From Syncephalis fuscata (lineage: Eukaryota > Zoopagomycota > Zoopagomycetes > Zoopagales > Piptocephalidaceae): a stretch of DNA of 64,000 nt. Where the stretch lies: contig JAHLTZ010000053.1 in NCBI GenBank assembly GCA_025786725.1, forward strand, positions 43,383 to 107,382, written 5' to 3'. Below the pieces are notes generated by a model. That model was not told the DNA's origin. It saw only the letters and a list, made by a program, of their open reading frames with translations, and did no database searches. How positions within the stretch are numbered: position 1 is the stretch's first letter; the number at the start of each line of letters is the position of its first letter. This document shows, one piece after another, positions 24,599 through 40,109 of the stretch. The position numbers and the translations under genes were made by a program.

Positions 24599-26124
24599 CG
24601 CGTATTAAAGACAAAGCGTAGCAAAAAAGTGGCACCAATTATTCTGATGGATGTATACTACTATAAATCTAAATTAAATGTATTCAATATCAAATTTGCT
24701 TTGAATAAACTAGAATATTTACTTATATATCCGCTGTGTTGCAGCAATAAACTAAGAGTAAACGTTTTAGTTTACAACGCTAATATGCATCAACACCTGG
24801 TGATGTGTGCCCCAAAAATATCATTTCCTGTTTAGGTACCCGTGTTTCGTTGATTCGTGCCATTGTCATTGTCTTGAAGTTTTTAGAGGGCAGTTGGTAT
24901 AATGAACACGCAGTATTCAGCTGTCGCCTATTCTAGCTGCTATACATGAGTATCCGTGTATGAGCATTTGTTTCTATTTAAATTTAGTTATACTACAATG
25001 GATAACATCTAATACATTTATTGTTTGAAACATTTTAATTATTATTAAATTTTAATTTATACAGCTATAGCATTTACATGTACATTTACCAATATCGCTT
25101 ATTAATATTTCAAAAACATAATTATATTGTTACAACACCATTAGTGTGATGTTGTAACGTTGATCAAACAAACAAGTAGGAGGAGGAAACATAAGAAATA
25201 GCTTAGTCAGATGTCTTAATACTAATTCAGTAAAATAGTCGCTGTTAGTATCAAATGGCTTTGACGTCTAAATATAGCTTAAATCAGCATATTTATAATA
25301 AAAGTTGCAACTATATAGATTCTGACAATAGACCAAAGAAATGAAATAAGAAAATTATTTTAATTATTAATGAACGATATTATTATGTTTTACAGTACTG
25401 TTGAAACTTTAATAAGAGCTACATAACATAAAATGTACGGTAAATACAATGTTAAGTACATTAAACGCAACAAAGCTTAAATAAAACCTCGATCGTCTAT
25501 GTAATAGTGAATTTTAACAGTGTTTTCATTATAGCGCTACAAACAGATTACAATACTAGTACTTATGCACCCACTCGACCATTAATTGAACGCCAATTCA
25601 TTTTATTTACTATAAAACCACCCACCCATCTTAAGCATTTGTATGCATAAGCATTGCATTACAGACTATCGCAAGCATTTATTCTTGTTAATACTATGAT
25701 AGCTTTTAAAATCATAAAAGTAACAGCGGTGTTTTATGTTGATAAAATATTCTAATACTAGAATAGCAATTCAATTAAGCCGCTATATAATACTATTAAA
25801 ATGTACTGTCAATCGTATGTTTTTATTCAACTAAAACCTACATTTGCTGCAGAATGTTTAAAACAATTACCCAAGGCTGTATAATGTAAGCGCCAAACTT
25901 TGAAGTAAAACTATATTCTTACATATTTACCAAGTTATATAATTAATTGTTGTTGTCGTCAAATTTGCTATATTCAAGTATGATAGCTTAATTTTAAAAT
26001 AATTTATTTTATACTAAATAAACAGCAATTACGTGTGAAATAGTGTTTATTTAGTTGGTTAATAAAATGATACTTTCATATACTAATTTATTCACTAATA
26101 ATATGGTGCTAATTAATATGCTAG
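24599..26124. other. 1.5-kb AT-rich spacer
   Basis: Between the divergent F-box gene and the IBTK-like fragment. Very AT-rich. I looked here for the missing ankyrin, RCC1 and BTB exons of IBTK and saw none. A segment near 25420-25500 resembles 31875-31955 weakly (about 75% by eye). Confidence 0.4.
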
Positions 26125-27063
26125 ATCACCAAAAAAGCATGAATCAAAAATAACATCATCAGAACGACTTTTATTAGTCGATATTATGCAGGAGCAGAAG
26201 GCAACTAGTTCAACAACAAGCTCTTCAGCGTCCAAAAAACAAGCAGCCAGCATAGCTAAATCAATAGCAGTAACATCTCCAAACACGGTAACTGCCATGC
26301 ATTATTCTTACTTTAACCGACTAATAGATACTGGATAATAGATGTCTCGTGTTGCCATGCCGGCATCGCCACCAGCAACAAAAGAGACGACGACGATTCC
26401 AATAGCTATAAAGCCGAAATTATCACAACGTGAACGAAAACGTCAGTCACAACACACGGGCAAAGACCAAATATCACCACGCACGCCACCTACTGCTGCT
26501 GCCGCTGTCACTTGGGGACTGCCCACTTCGAGTTCTATCACTTCAATTATTCCTACTGGTCAATCACCTAGCAAAGCAGCACCATCACCAATAGCAATAA
26601 ATAAAACTCGACGAGATTCGAAAGAAGGAAGAGTGGAACGACCAAGTCATCGAGTGATAGAACAATCTGCTGCACACAAATCTAATTCGGCCCGTGGCTG
26701 GTCAGTGCCACTCATTGGAACTACACCTCTAATGTCAAGTACGTCTAGTAAGGATTTCCAAATATAACAACACCTGTGCATGATACACTGAGGACGGATG
26801 TGCATAAGCGTCGACCATCTCGTAAACAACAGTTGAATCCATCATCGTCAACACCCTCTGTATCAACTACTTCTGGTGAATTCACCTTTATTCAAATTCA
26901 ACGAGAACAAGAAGCGGAACAGCGTCGATTAAGTGAACTGCGCTCGAATAAACGCAGCCTTGTTGATATTCAAACGGAAGAATTAGTGATCCAGGCATGG
27001 CGGGAATACTATGCTGATTTGGGCATTGAGAATTGGGAACCGCCGGCCGATTTTAAGATATAA
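26125..27063 (+). CDS. IBTK-like C-terminal segment, apparently lacking its N-terminal domains
   Basis: Resembles only the C-terminal tail of IBTK (inhibitor of Bruton kinase, normally ankyrin-RCC1-BTB repeats plus tail). Matches in order are KLSQRERKRQSQ, AVTWGLPTSSS, the stretch FIQIQREQEAEQRRL and RSLVDIQTEELVIQAW followed by REYY. The exon 26125-26288 is open upstream of the first ATG (26186) back to an acceptor-like CTAG at 26121-26124, suggesting that earlier exons once existed. Exon 2 begins at 26342 (ATAATAG, ATG). One base is missing at about 26755-26768, where the frame changes before NITTPVHD. The result is about 280 aa from ATG 26186. It is either a 5'-truncated relic or a short gene that kept only the tail. 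Confidence 0.55.
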
Positions 27064-27160
27064 TTGACAATAAATTTAATATACACGACGATTATACATC
27101 AATAGCTAATACAATATTATTAATGAATTATTTATTATTTATTGTTTAATTAAACATAGC

Positions 27161-28331
27161 TTAAGCATTGCTTGGTTGATTAAGTCTATTGAATATTTCT
27201 TGCTCATGTGGAAATACAATATTCATTAGCATCTCGTGTGGAGTGTATCGCTGAGCAGGATCTGGTAACAGCAAAAGTGTGATCCACAGGACAATGGCAA
27301 TAGTATTATATTGGTCAGCAATACTGTTGAATTTTGAATCAATCTCAATTAACTCATGCTGAATCTTCTTCAGGTTGAATGCTTTAATTAAAGTAGTCTT
27401 ATATCTATCTTTTATCTCTTTAATATTTAAATTGAGGGAATTACCGTATGGAAGCCTTTTCATCAATAGCTCGTACAATACTACACCAATCGCCCAAGAT
27501 TCGGATTTAGTAAAACTAAATTTAATACCATGCACAAATGTCTCAGGACTACAATAGGCTAATGTCACACACGTTAAACGACCCTCCATACTAGATGGTA
27601 CTTCAATAGCATTATAAAAATTGATAAGTTTGAGTGAAACAAGGCCCGTATTATCTATGTCAATAAGAATGTCTGATACAAATGTTAGGTGATATTGAAG
27701 ATGTGTACAAACTTACTATTGGGCTGGATATTACGATGTATAATATTTTTGCAATGAAGATAGGCATTGGCTATTGTAATTCAAGTTATGTTTGTAAATA
27801 TAACTACAGCTGTAAGTAAAGTCACCTACCCATTAACAATTGGCGGGTAATGCTATAAGCAGCCTTGTATCGATCAACTATAGAAGCCTGGTCTATAAAT
27901 TCGCTGAGACTAACAGTAGTTTCTGTTCTTGGATAAACTGTACAATCAAACCCATTATTTGTACTAAAGGTGTTTGTAATCGGTAAAAAAAGATTATGAA
28001 CCCAGTAGGGTAGACCACATTCATCATTGCCTGGATTTGAATTAAAGATTTTCTACAGCAATATTAACATTTATTATAGTATATACATTCAGCAAAAGTA
28101 TTACCTTTATAATGTTTAGTCCTTCGTATATATTGCCTTTTGTTTGGCACATTTTAAAAAAACGGGTTTTTGGAAAAAGTATGCTTTAGTGTTATTATAT
28201 GGCCTTTTAGATATCCATTTAATATCGTTAAACCAGCTACTGATGAAAATCTGGATATTCTCTAGCAATGACTGTTTTAAAGGCTTTCGAATAATTTTGT
28301 TGATGTTACATGGCTTTATTGGGACTAGCAC
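27161..28331 (-). CDS. kinase-fold protein with altered catalytic motifs (pseudokinase)
   Basis: Four exons: 28331-28105, 28052-27830, 27770-27717, 27672-27161; about 338 aa. The C-lobe is recognisable: LHCKNIIHRNIQPNNILID (catalytic loop), LKLINF (DFG position), YCSPE (APE) and SWAIGVVLYELLMKRLPYG (helix F). The catalytic HRD Asp is Asn (HRN) and the DFG Asp is Asn (INF), while QPNN keeps the usual Asn. Both Asp changes predict no phosphotransfer, so a binding or regulatory role is inferred. One base appears to be missing in exon 1 near 28138-28145, where the frame moves to GNIYEGLNIIK. The first exon has weak similarity to kinase N-lobes. Start at ATG 28331. Confidence 0.7.
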
Positions 28332-29016
28332 ATAATACTTTTGTAATAGTGTTGGATGTTAGCTACAAACAACTACAGCTATAACGATAATAATTTTAAG
28401 CGGATATCAAAAAGCATTTTCTAATAAGAATGGACTGAGCAGCGCTAAGTAAATGGTTAATGGCTTAGAAAAGAAAATTTGATTGATTTTCATAACCAAT
28501 ATCTGGCTTCAATTGTTATAGTCCCGTTGTAGCAACGACATGTGGAATTGGACCGATTCGGCATTATTATCATATTGATGATTTAAAATAGAATAGTTGT
28601 GTATTTGATTTCCATACAAAGATTGCATGTTTAAAAACAATAGCTGCAAATATCATCACATTTATATTAACAGACAATTCATTACTCCACATTTTATAAT
28701 GTACTGAAATTTGCTATATGTTATGATACAACGGCATTTGGTGTAGATTGCCTTTATTGATCTTATTATTATTACATTTATTTGTTATTATTAATGTCTG
28801 TTCTCATACTATTTGCTTTTTGTTTAGCTGATGTCTCTAATTTCATTCTGATGTAAAATTTAAAAATATGATTTATTTGAAGATCAAGACTGCTTTTATC
28901 TATAGCAAGTATTTAATTGCTGTAACAGTGTATAATAAACAAACAAGCAATTTATTTGGATTACGTATTCATGCGCGCGACAATCCCATACTATACTTTA
29001 CTATTAATGTACTGAT
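28332..29016. other. intergenic
   Basis: AT-rich spacer between two minus-strand genes. An open frame on the plus strand ending at 29098 overlaps the last E2 exon and is its shadow. Nothing else recognised. Confidence 0.4.
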
Positions 29017-31896
29017 CTATTCGTATTCAACAGATCTGGCAGCACATCGTCGTGCACTGCGTGCGTATCGACGCCGCTCGTCTGCAGTACCAAAGTAAAG
29101 CGCTGCCGCCTAAATGGTGCAAGTTGTTAATTTGCTGCTATAGCCTATTTCATCAACATCAAATAATACCTTAGTATTAACATGTGTGGCCGGATTTGGC
29201 GATGGATCTTCGGTGAATAATGGGGCTATTTGTTGCAAATGCTCTTTTAAATATTCTTCTCGCTTCACACTATTAGCAATATGGCATGTATCAGTTTATT
29301 GTATTTACTCGACTAAATAAATAGAACGGTATCGCTTGGAATACCTCATTACTTACCGATAATAAGGAATGCCGTCCTCGGTAACGTGGCAATGATAGAC
29401 GGGTGTGCGGAATACGGCTCGCGGCCATACTTCAGGGAAATCTTTGTGAAATACAAGTTTTAGCTGAAAGAAGCCGCCATCATAATTGCTAAATAGTGTA
29501 ATATTGTTTGGATTAATTGATAATATATGTGCCAAGTGTTAGTGTTATCCAACTGCACAGCAGTGGCTATTCCTTACGTCATTGGTTTGCCAAAGATGGA
29601 CACGTTCCAAATATATGGATTGTCATCTTCCAAAGACAGTTCCATACCTATGGAATGTAACATGTATGCGTTATTAATAAACTATATAAATATGTGATTC
29701 ATCAGCCATATTCATGCTTACCTTCCAAACTATTCGAGTTGATAATCTGCTGTAATTGGCCACGTAAATTATCACCTGTCCCGCACTCGTCTTTAATCCA
29801 CTCCTTTGACTGTTCCTCCCATGTGCATTGCTCTTTTAGCAGTATTTGCTTGATATTTAACAAGCGTTCAACCAATTGGCTGTAGTTGAATATCCCACTC
29901 ATTTCATCATGTTCACTCTCAAACGGCATCATTTGAAATGGTGATCTGTCCTCAATCAGCTTAGATTCTGCCTCGCAAATAGCCTATGTTTAAATTAGAA
30001 ATACAGGAATTAAAAGCAGTTTAATGTGTATCTACCAAATAAGCGTTGAAATGCCATAAAAATAGTCGTTTACTAATATCGGCAAAATCATCGGTGTAAA
30101 TACCCGATCGATATGTGTATGGCATTATAGTGGTTACTTTAACATTGGATGGCATGTTGGATGGTATTCTTTTAAGCACTTCACAGTTTATTGATGTGTG
30201 CTGTTTTTTGCGAATACCTAATAGTGTCTCCAGTCGATCGCAGACTGATATGCGAATGGTTTCTAAATGTGTAAAAATATAGTTAAATCGTGCTTTATAT
30301 TTGCGTTGATTTTATTAATTACCATGCATCGTTTTACATTTATATTGCTCTTCGCGTATACTTAATAGTGCTTCAAATGCTTCACGATAATTGATAATAT
30401 TTTCATACCAATCTCCAACGCTTTCATAATAATAATAATTAATTAGAGGCATTCTGTTATTGTATATTTGTGCAGCTTCATTCGTTTCTGTAGCTTTGGT
30501 CTTGTCAGTAGTATTCATTTCATTTGGACTCTCATTTTCTGTTGTGTCCATGGAATTTGATGCTGCGTCATTAGCAATGGAACTATGACTACTTGATGGC
30601 TGCACCGATACCGGCGATATACATATGGTAGCGTTTATCGATGCTGTATCTTTGGAATTGATTACCTCGTTGTCATTGTCAACCAGCATTGTTGTAGTTG
30701 ACGGCAATTCAATCAATTCCACGTTCTTGAAATCGACCAAATCATTATCTGCTATCGTTGTTTCTATTGATTCAGATTTAGTTTCTACAGCATCCTTGGA
30801 ATCCATTGTTTCATCACTCGTCACCATTGTCATAGATGTTGGTGCAACCTCTGCTGTATATTTAGAATTGATTGCATCGCCATTAGATGCCATTGACGTA
30901 GATGATGTTGACGGCTCAGCCTCCATCAAATCAAGACCTTGAGTATGTTTTTCAATGGATGTTTCCAATTTTGAATCTCCACCAGTGAGATTTTTAAATA
31001 GCTCTATTCTAGTAGCAAAGTCGCATGTTTCAATAATATATTTTTTATCAAACCTGGTGAAGTCTGAATCTTCTTCAATCTAAGGCGAATCCAATAAAAA
31101 ATATTATTGAATATTATTTATATTTTATTATTGATCTACTTACTGCTATTTCAGACATGGTACTTTGGATTACCATTAAAACAGATAAAAAACCGTATGC
31201 CGAAGACCCTATTATTAATAGTAATAAATCAATATACTTTTCGATATCCATTGAGTTATTTACATTGTTCACCTGCTGATCCGGTCCAAGTGCCCAGCAG
31301 TGACCGCCAATTTGTTAGTTGAAAAATTAAACTAGTTATACATTATTTACCAAGAATATAAGACACACTTTGCCATCGGCGTAAAACTACACATATTAAC
31401 AGAATGGTTAATATACAAAACATTTATCAGTAATGGCAAAGTGCTTACATTGGGATTAAATCGTGTTTGACCTCCATCAGTTGTCTACATTTTATATTAA
31501 ATACTAATAGTGCCGTTTTATTTTAATTGCTACTTACAATAATTCTTACTACAGTCGGCACTGATGGATATTGGCGTGGAAATTCCATAAGAAATTCAAA
31601 CATGCCTAACGCATAACTAAGTAAAGAATCGTGTCATAGTCAGTAAACTTTGGCAAAGCCTTACTTTACTGCCAGCATTGTAATTAGTATTTTCTCAACT
31701 TACGGCGTGTGGACTGGGCCAACAATAAGAGCTCGTACTTTCGTATATTGTCATCTTGATACTTAATAAATATCTGCTCGTCTGGTGCACAAAGATACTC
31801 AAGCAATTCGCGCTGTAGGCGAAGTAATGCTTGGTCAACATTGTCGCTACTACTGTTACTAAACTTGTTGCGTGAAGTGGTATGTAAAATGTGCAA
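29017..31896 (-). CDS. double ubiquitin-conjugating protein: active E2 plus inactive E2-like domain
   Basis: Exons from 5' to 3': about 31896-31704, 31616-31538, 31484-31449, 31386-31351, 31294-31264, 31208-31144, 31079-30323, 30262-30036, 29983-29722, 29648-29578, 29488-29357, 29269-29170, 29109-29017. The N-terminal domain resembles the BIRC6/UBE2Z type: YALGMFEFLMEFPRQYPSVP, the stretch TRFNPNFYADGKVCLIFLG (active Cys at about 31364) and TW. A Ser/Thr-rich linker follows (30323-31079). The C-terminal domain is a second UBC fold, NPYIWNVSIFGKPMT then GGFFQLKLVFHKDFPE. It reads HCHVTEDGIPYYR where HPN and the active Cys are expected, so it is probably inactive. One base seems missing at the 31704/31616 junction and one extra at 29640-29642. 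The acceptor at 31295 is not AG. The 5' start is unresolved. Confidence 0.75.
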
Positions 31897-32791
31897 AAGA
31901 CAATGTTAAATACATTAAATGCAATTGCCTAAATAAAAACTCCGCTCATTTATGTATACCTATTTGTAAGAATGTAAATAATAAGCAATAGCAATAAAAA
32001 TGTACATATTAAACATTAAATTGAATAATATTTGCTATTTATTATTTGTAATAAGGTATATATGTGTTTGGTGGGTAAAATACAAGTTATACTAATCTAA
32101 ATTTGGTACAAATATATACATTACAGTCAAGCACTTGTGACTATTTTTACATTATAGGAATGTATTACTTTTGTGGTGTACGTGTGCATGTTCAGAATAT
32201 TTCTTTATTGCAATTATTTTATGGAGCTACTGTACTTTGACTCCCACATTTTTATTTATCCATTTCACCCCTCAACACTTTAAATACAATTAAATATTTA
32301 CTTATCACTATAACATGTATAATATTACATTCAACATTAGTTAATTCATGTGTAATTATCAATACAATAATGTAATTAAATATGCCCAAAATGCACTACT
32401 AGAAAATTAGAAAATAAAACAGACCATTCAAACGCAAGAATTCACATTGTATGTAGTAACAACAACAACAAATGCAGAATAGCATGGATTGCGATCATAT
32501 GGCTTTTATTAATATTCGATCAATCTTGCTACATATGGCCAGCAACAACAACAATAATTGGTCTCAAATGTTTCAATGAAATCAAGTAGTATGTTACATT
32601 ATTTATTTAAGTCATTTCATTAACAATATTTTAATAGGAAGTAATATAGCTATGTTGTGCATAATGGCATGACTCTGATTGAAACGAATTGTGCTTTGGG
32701 GACAGATGTAGGAGTCAAAGTACAGTTCAACCTATTTTATAACTAAATACGTTACAATATTATACTAACAATCATACTATTTATTCATTTT
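31897..32791. other. intergenic
   Basis: 0.9 kb of AT-rich DNA between two minus-strand genes. It must contain the promoter and possibly a first exon of the double-E2 gene. Nothing else recognised. Confidence 0.4.
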
Positions 32792-33764
32792 CTAATCACG
32801 ATTTAACTCGTTTAGAATACGAAGAACGTTTAAAAACAAATTGATAAAATCAAGATACAAATCAATAGCGGCTATGATATACTCATCACACGACAAGTGA
32901 AGCATAATCTGTTGAGTATCATATACGATATAGGCCGAAAAGATAATAGATGAGAATACAGCAATGCCAAATTCTAACCATCTAGAAAAGGGGAAGAATA
33001 TCTGTATAAGGCTGGCGATGACAATCCCCCAAACACTTGCAGCCAAACTATAAATAGATTCGTTAGAATGCCATTGATTAGCTAAAACTATAGATGATCC
33101 AATCACTGCAACACTTACAATGGTCCCATTCCAGAAAAGTCGTACTTTGTCTGCATAGTAAAAAGTGTTAAGCCAACGAAAATACCCACTGTAATAGCGA
33201 GTGCCTGCAATACTATGACCGTGTCATAAAAGGTCACTAGTAAACGACATAAGTGCTACAGTCCTATTTGATAGTGCTTTGTTTCACCTACCGATAGCAC
33301 CAACGGTGTAACTTTCTGCAAGAGTGAAAAGTCCTAGCAAGTACATATTGGCTGGATGCGATTCACGATAGTACAAAAGCGCAATCAATATACCCATAGT
33401 AGATAGTGCAGTGCCCAGTAAGACCCATGGACTAGTTTGCACCCAGCTTTTTATACTATCATTTGTTATGAACAGGGCACTGATACCAGCCGTAACCAAC
33501 AGCTGCGTCGTAAATATACCGTAGACTTTACGAACAAACGCTATAGAAGTGGCCAATTAGCGCTGTATATCAAGCAATATTGGCGCACTTACCTTGCCGA
33601 ATAGTGACGTCGGATTCAGCCACATTGACACCGTATTTAAAGTCATCAGGTAAGTGGTCAGTTGGCAGTGCCCTACTACTGCCTTGTTGTGTAGTCCCAA
33701 GATCTATGGCACTTCCATAAGGTGGTGGTGCTGACTGGCTAATACTTTGATAGTTGGTCGACAT
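32792..33764 (-). CDS. BAX-inhibitor/lifeguard family membrane protein (TMBIM4-like)
   Basis: Four exons: 33764-33593, 33540-33292, 33236-33119, 33047-32792; 264 aa, intact. Cytosolic Pro/Ser-rich N-terminus, then the family signature TIRQAFVRKVYGIFTTQLL. About seven membrane segments follow, including VTFYDTVIVLQALAITVGIF and the C-terminal block IVYDTQQIMLHLSCDEYIIA with DLYLDFINLFLNVLR. It is closest to TMBIM4 / fungal Bxi1, which act in ER or Golgi calcium handling and cell-death control. Divergent from USP8 with a gap of about 300 bp. Confidence 0.92.
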
Positions 33765-34070
33765 GTTAAAAGAGTTGAAAAGAAACAAGGCTAGCGAGAG
33801 GGATTCTATGTTTCAGATACACCTCATTTATTAATAATACGTCACATGATAATGATGAGTTGTCATTATTGATGATGGTCCGCTACACCCTTAACATAGC
33901 GACATTCTTTCTTTTTGTAGTCTCCCTTAGGAGATTGGCCCACACACACACACAACTACTGCTACTGAAGCTTTATTTAAATATTAAGACTCCTTTAAAC
34001 TTGTATAACACTTGGTATTTCGTATTCGTTTGTATACACGATTTGGATACGTGTATGCATATGAAGAAGA
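33765..34070. promoter_or_regulatory. shared divergent promoter region, TMBIM4-like / USP8-like
   Basis: A 306-bp gap between two divergent ATGs. A (CA)n run near 33943-33955. No clear TATA box seen. Confidence 0.35.
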
Positions 34071-37920
<3,850 letters not shown>

Positions 37921-37956
37921 GAAGCACTATGTCTATGCTGTACATCTATACGTTTA

Positions 37957-38960
37957 TTAGGACGATTTGGATCGATGACGTCGATATGACACTTCCTGTC
38001 GTATGTTCATTTCATGTTCAATCAAATATTGTTTAAAATCTATTTGAAGATTAAAACACTTATATAATAAATAACACCATTGAACCAGTGCTTACCTGGA
38101 TAGCGTAAATCAAATGGAACACAAATAAACCCTAAACGATCTCTTCCATAAGCATGTCCCACTAGAATAGGCAATTGCCACCAACAACTTGTACTAATAT
38201 CATCTATACTTATTGGCGTATTATTTGTAAATTCATAAAGACGTTTATATGCCTTCGTTGCTTGTATAGACGTAATACCCGGTAAAGTATAGATTTGAGT
38301 GAATGCAACGAATGATTACATTGTTTGTCAGAGGAGTTGTTATAGCCATTTGCGCACGTAATCCACGTTCAAATTGTTGTCGAATGCTTGGTATACTGCC
38401 ATTACAATTCATTGACATTGCATAGATGATACTGCCGAATTATTTAATGATACATCTAAATCATAAAGTAGCTGAAACTCTTCCTTTGATGGTTCAATAT
38501 TAGCTTTCTGACACAGTTTAAAGAAAGTGGATATCAAATGGTATGATGTTGCCGTTTCATTAAATTGCATCTGTATTCTATTTTTACTCTCTCGTTGTTT
38601 CGTAATATTAGCACTAATAGTAGAGTTTTGAGGAAAAGACAAGTGATTAGGGAGATTGGCCGACATTGTTATCTCCTTATACTCGGTCTTTACTACTGCG
38701 GGAGTAATATCACGCGTATGTAAAACAATATCAACGTTTGCGTTCGAGGAATAAGTACGCGAAGGAGACGAATAGGGAGGCGATAGAATAGGAGTAAGTA
38801 GCTGGTGTAATCTCTGTAGAGATGTTTCGTTAACGTGTTTTTTGTGTGGTGTATTTTGAAAGTAATCTGGATGAACACGAAAAAGAAGACGACGTAAATG
38901 CTGTTTTACAGCTTTAGACAGCAGTGAAGACGAAGAAGCTGTCGTTGAAGACATCGACAT
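37957..38960 (-). CDS. TCAIM-like protein (DUF4460/DUF4461 type)
   Basis: Start ATG at 38960. The N-terminus carries the J-domain-like DUF4460 block LRRLLFRVHPDYFQNTPHKK followed by VNETSLQRLHQLL, matching animal TCAIM (T-cell activation inhibitor, mitochondrial). The C-terminal part (YKRLYEFTNNTPISID, WWQLPILVGHAYG) fits the accompanying DUF4461. The function in fungi is unknown; mitochondrial location is the family expectation. The frame changes by one base (missing) near 38430. A last exon 38058-37957 follows an intron with donor at 38095, but its phase does not join cleanly. Convergent with USP8, only 36 bp between stops. Confidence 0.75.
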
Positions 38961-40109
38961 GATGGTAAATAGATAGAATAAAGAAATGGTTAAATAATAT
39001 AACAATAGTTATAAAAAGATAAAAAATATAAAAATGATTTATATTAATTATATTCAAATGCCAAGCAAATGACGGTGGCTATCCTATTACTTATAGTCAC
39101 TGCACCATTAACAATACAACCATTATAGATTATTACCTACTAATTGTATTAATAGACTAGTATAGATAGTAAAGGATGATTGGGTAGCTTTTGGGGTTAC
39201 CTCGCATAAGAACCTGTTACTCACATCTATTTAATACAGAGGCTCTATTGTTACTGCGCCTTTCTACGCCCTTCCTACCTTCATTCATTCATTCATTCGA
39301 TTTACTCTATCAATTGTCGTTCACAACTTGTAACTGTGATTACAGCCATTGTTACACTATTGCTCATTATTATAGCGCATTACTTTCTACTACTATCATT
39401 CTATATCAGTGCAGGCATTGTTTATTCTTTTCTCTTTTTGAAGTCAACTCTTCACACTGCGTACTACATAACACAATAACTATTATAATAGTTAACACCG
39501 CCCACTTACTCCACTATCCACACACACACACAATCTATACGTTTGCACTTGCATTCGTACTTGCCCCTTTGCTCTATAAAAGCACTATAAACATATAATA
39601 TAGCTTTACTGAAAGAGGAGAAGAAGGAGGAGGAGAAGAGAGCAAGTAAAGCAATCACGCAATTTCACACCGCCCAAACTCATATTATCCACGTGTGCAC
39701 AGGTGCGCGTCTTTGCCTGCCTATCTTTTCCTTTCTATAGTTTTATTTTGTATTATTGTTATTGCGGCAATAGCCGTAGTAACGACGATCGCCTTTTTTA
39801 TCGACCACTACTGTTCGTAACAGCGTAATTCCATATTATATTTAATCTATTGTACGGCACTATTTATCAAGCCATTCATCTTTATTACGGCAATTGATCG
39901 CCACAAGTTTCTTTGTTGTCTCGTGGTTGGTCATCATCTTCTTAACGCGAGGAAAGAGCACAAGCAGAGATTATTGTGTTGCTTCAAGGACTTGTTGGCT
40001 GGCTGTGTTGCTTTGTGTATATCGTTGTTGGTCCATCTTTGTTATTATCAAGTAGCAAGGCTTTAACTTTCTTTTACTACCATCTACTGTCATTCACAGC
40101 TAAGAAGCA
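38961..40109 (+). promoter_or_regulatory. divergent promoter region and pyrimidine-rich leader
   Basis: 1.15 kb between the TCAIM-like gene (-) and the SxIP gene (+). From about 39240 the + strand is C/T-rich with CATT and CA repeats, resembling the long leader in front of STRAP, so a long 5' UTR is inferred. No coding exon recognised. Confidence 0.4.

Noticed and set aside
28868-29098. Plus-strand frame ending in an Arg-rich stretch
   Set aside because: It overlaps antisense the last exon of the double-E2 gene, whose frame matches a typical E2 C-terminus.
33570-33593. Frame break in the TMBIM4-like gene after exon 1
   Set aside because: Choosing the acceptor CTATAG at 33541-33546 joins TIRQ directly to AFVRKVYG in frame, as in the family.
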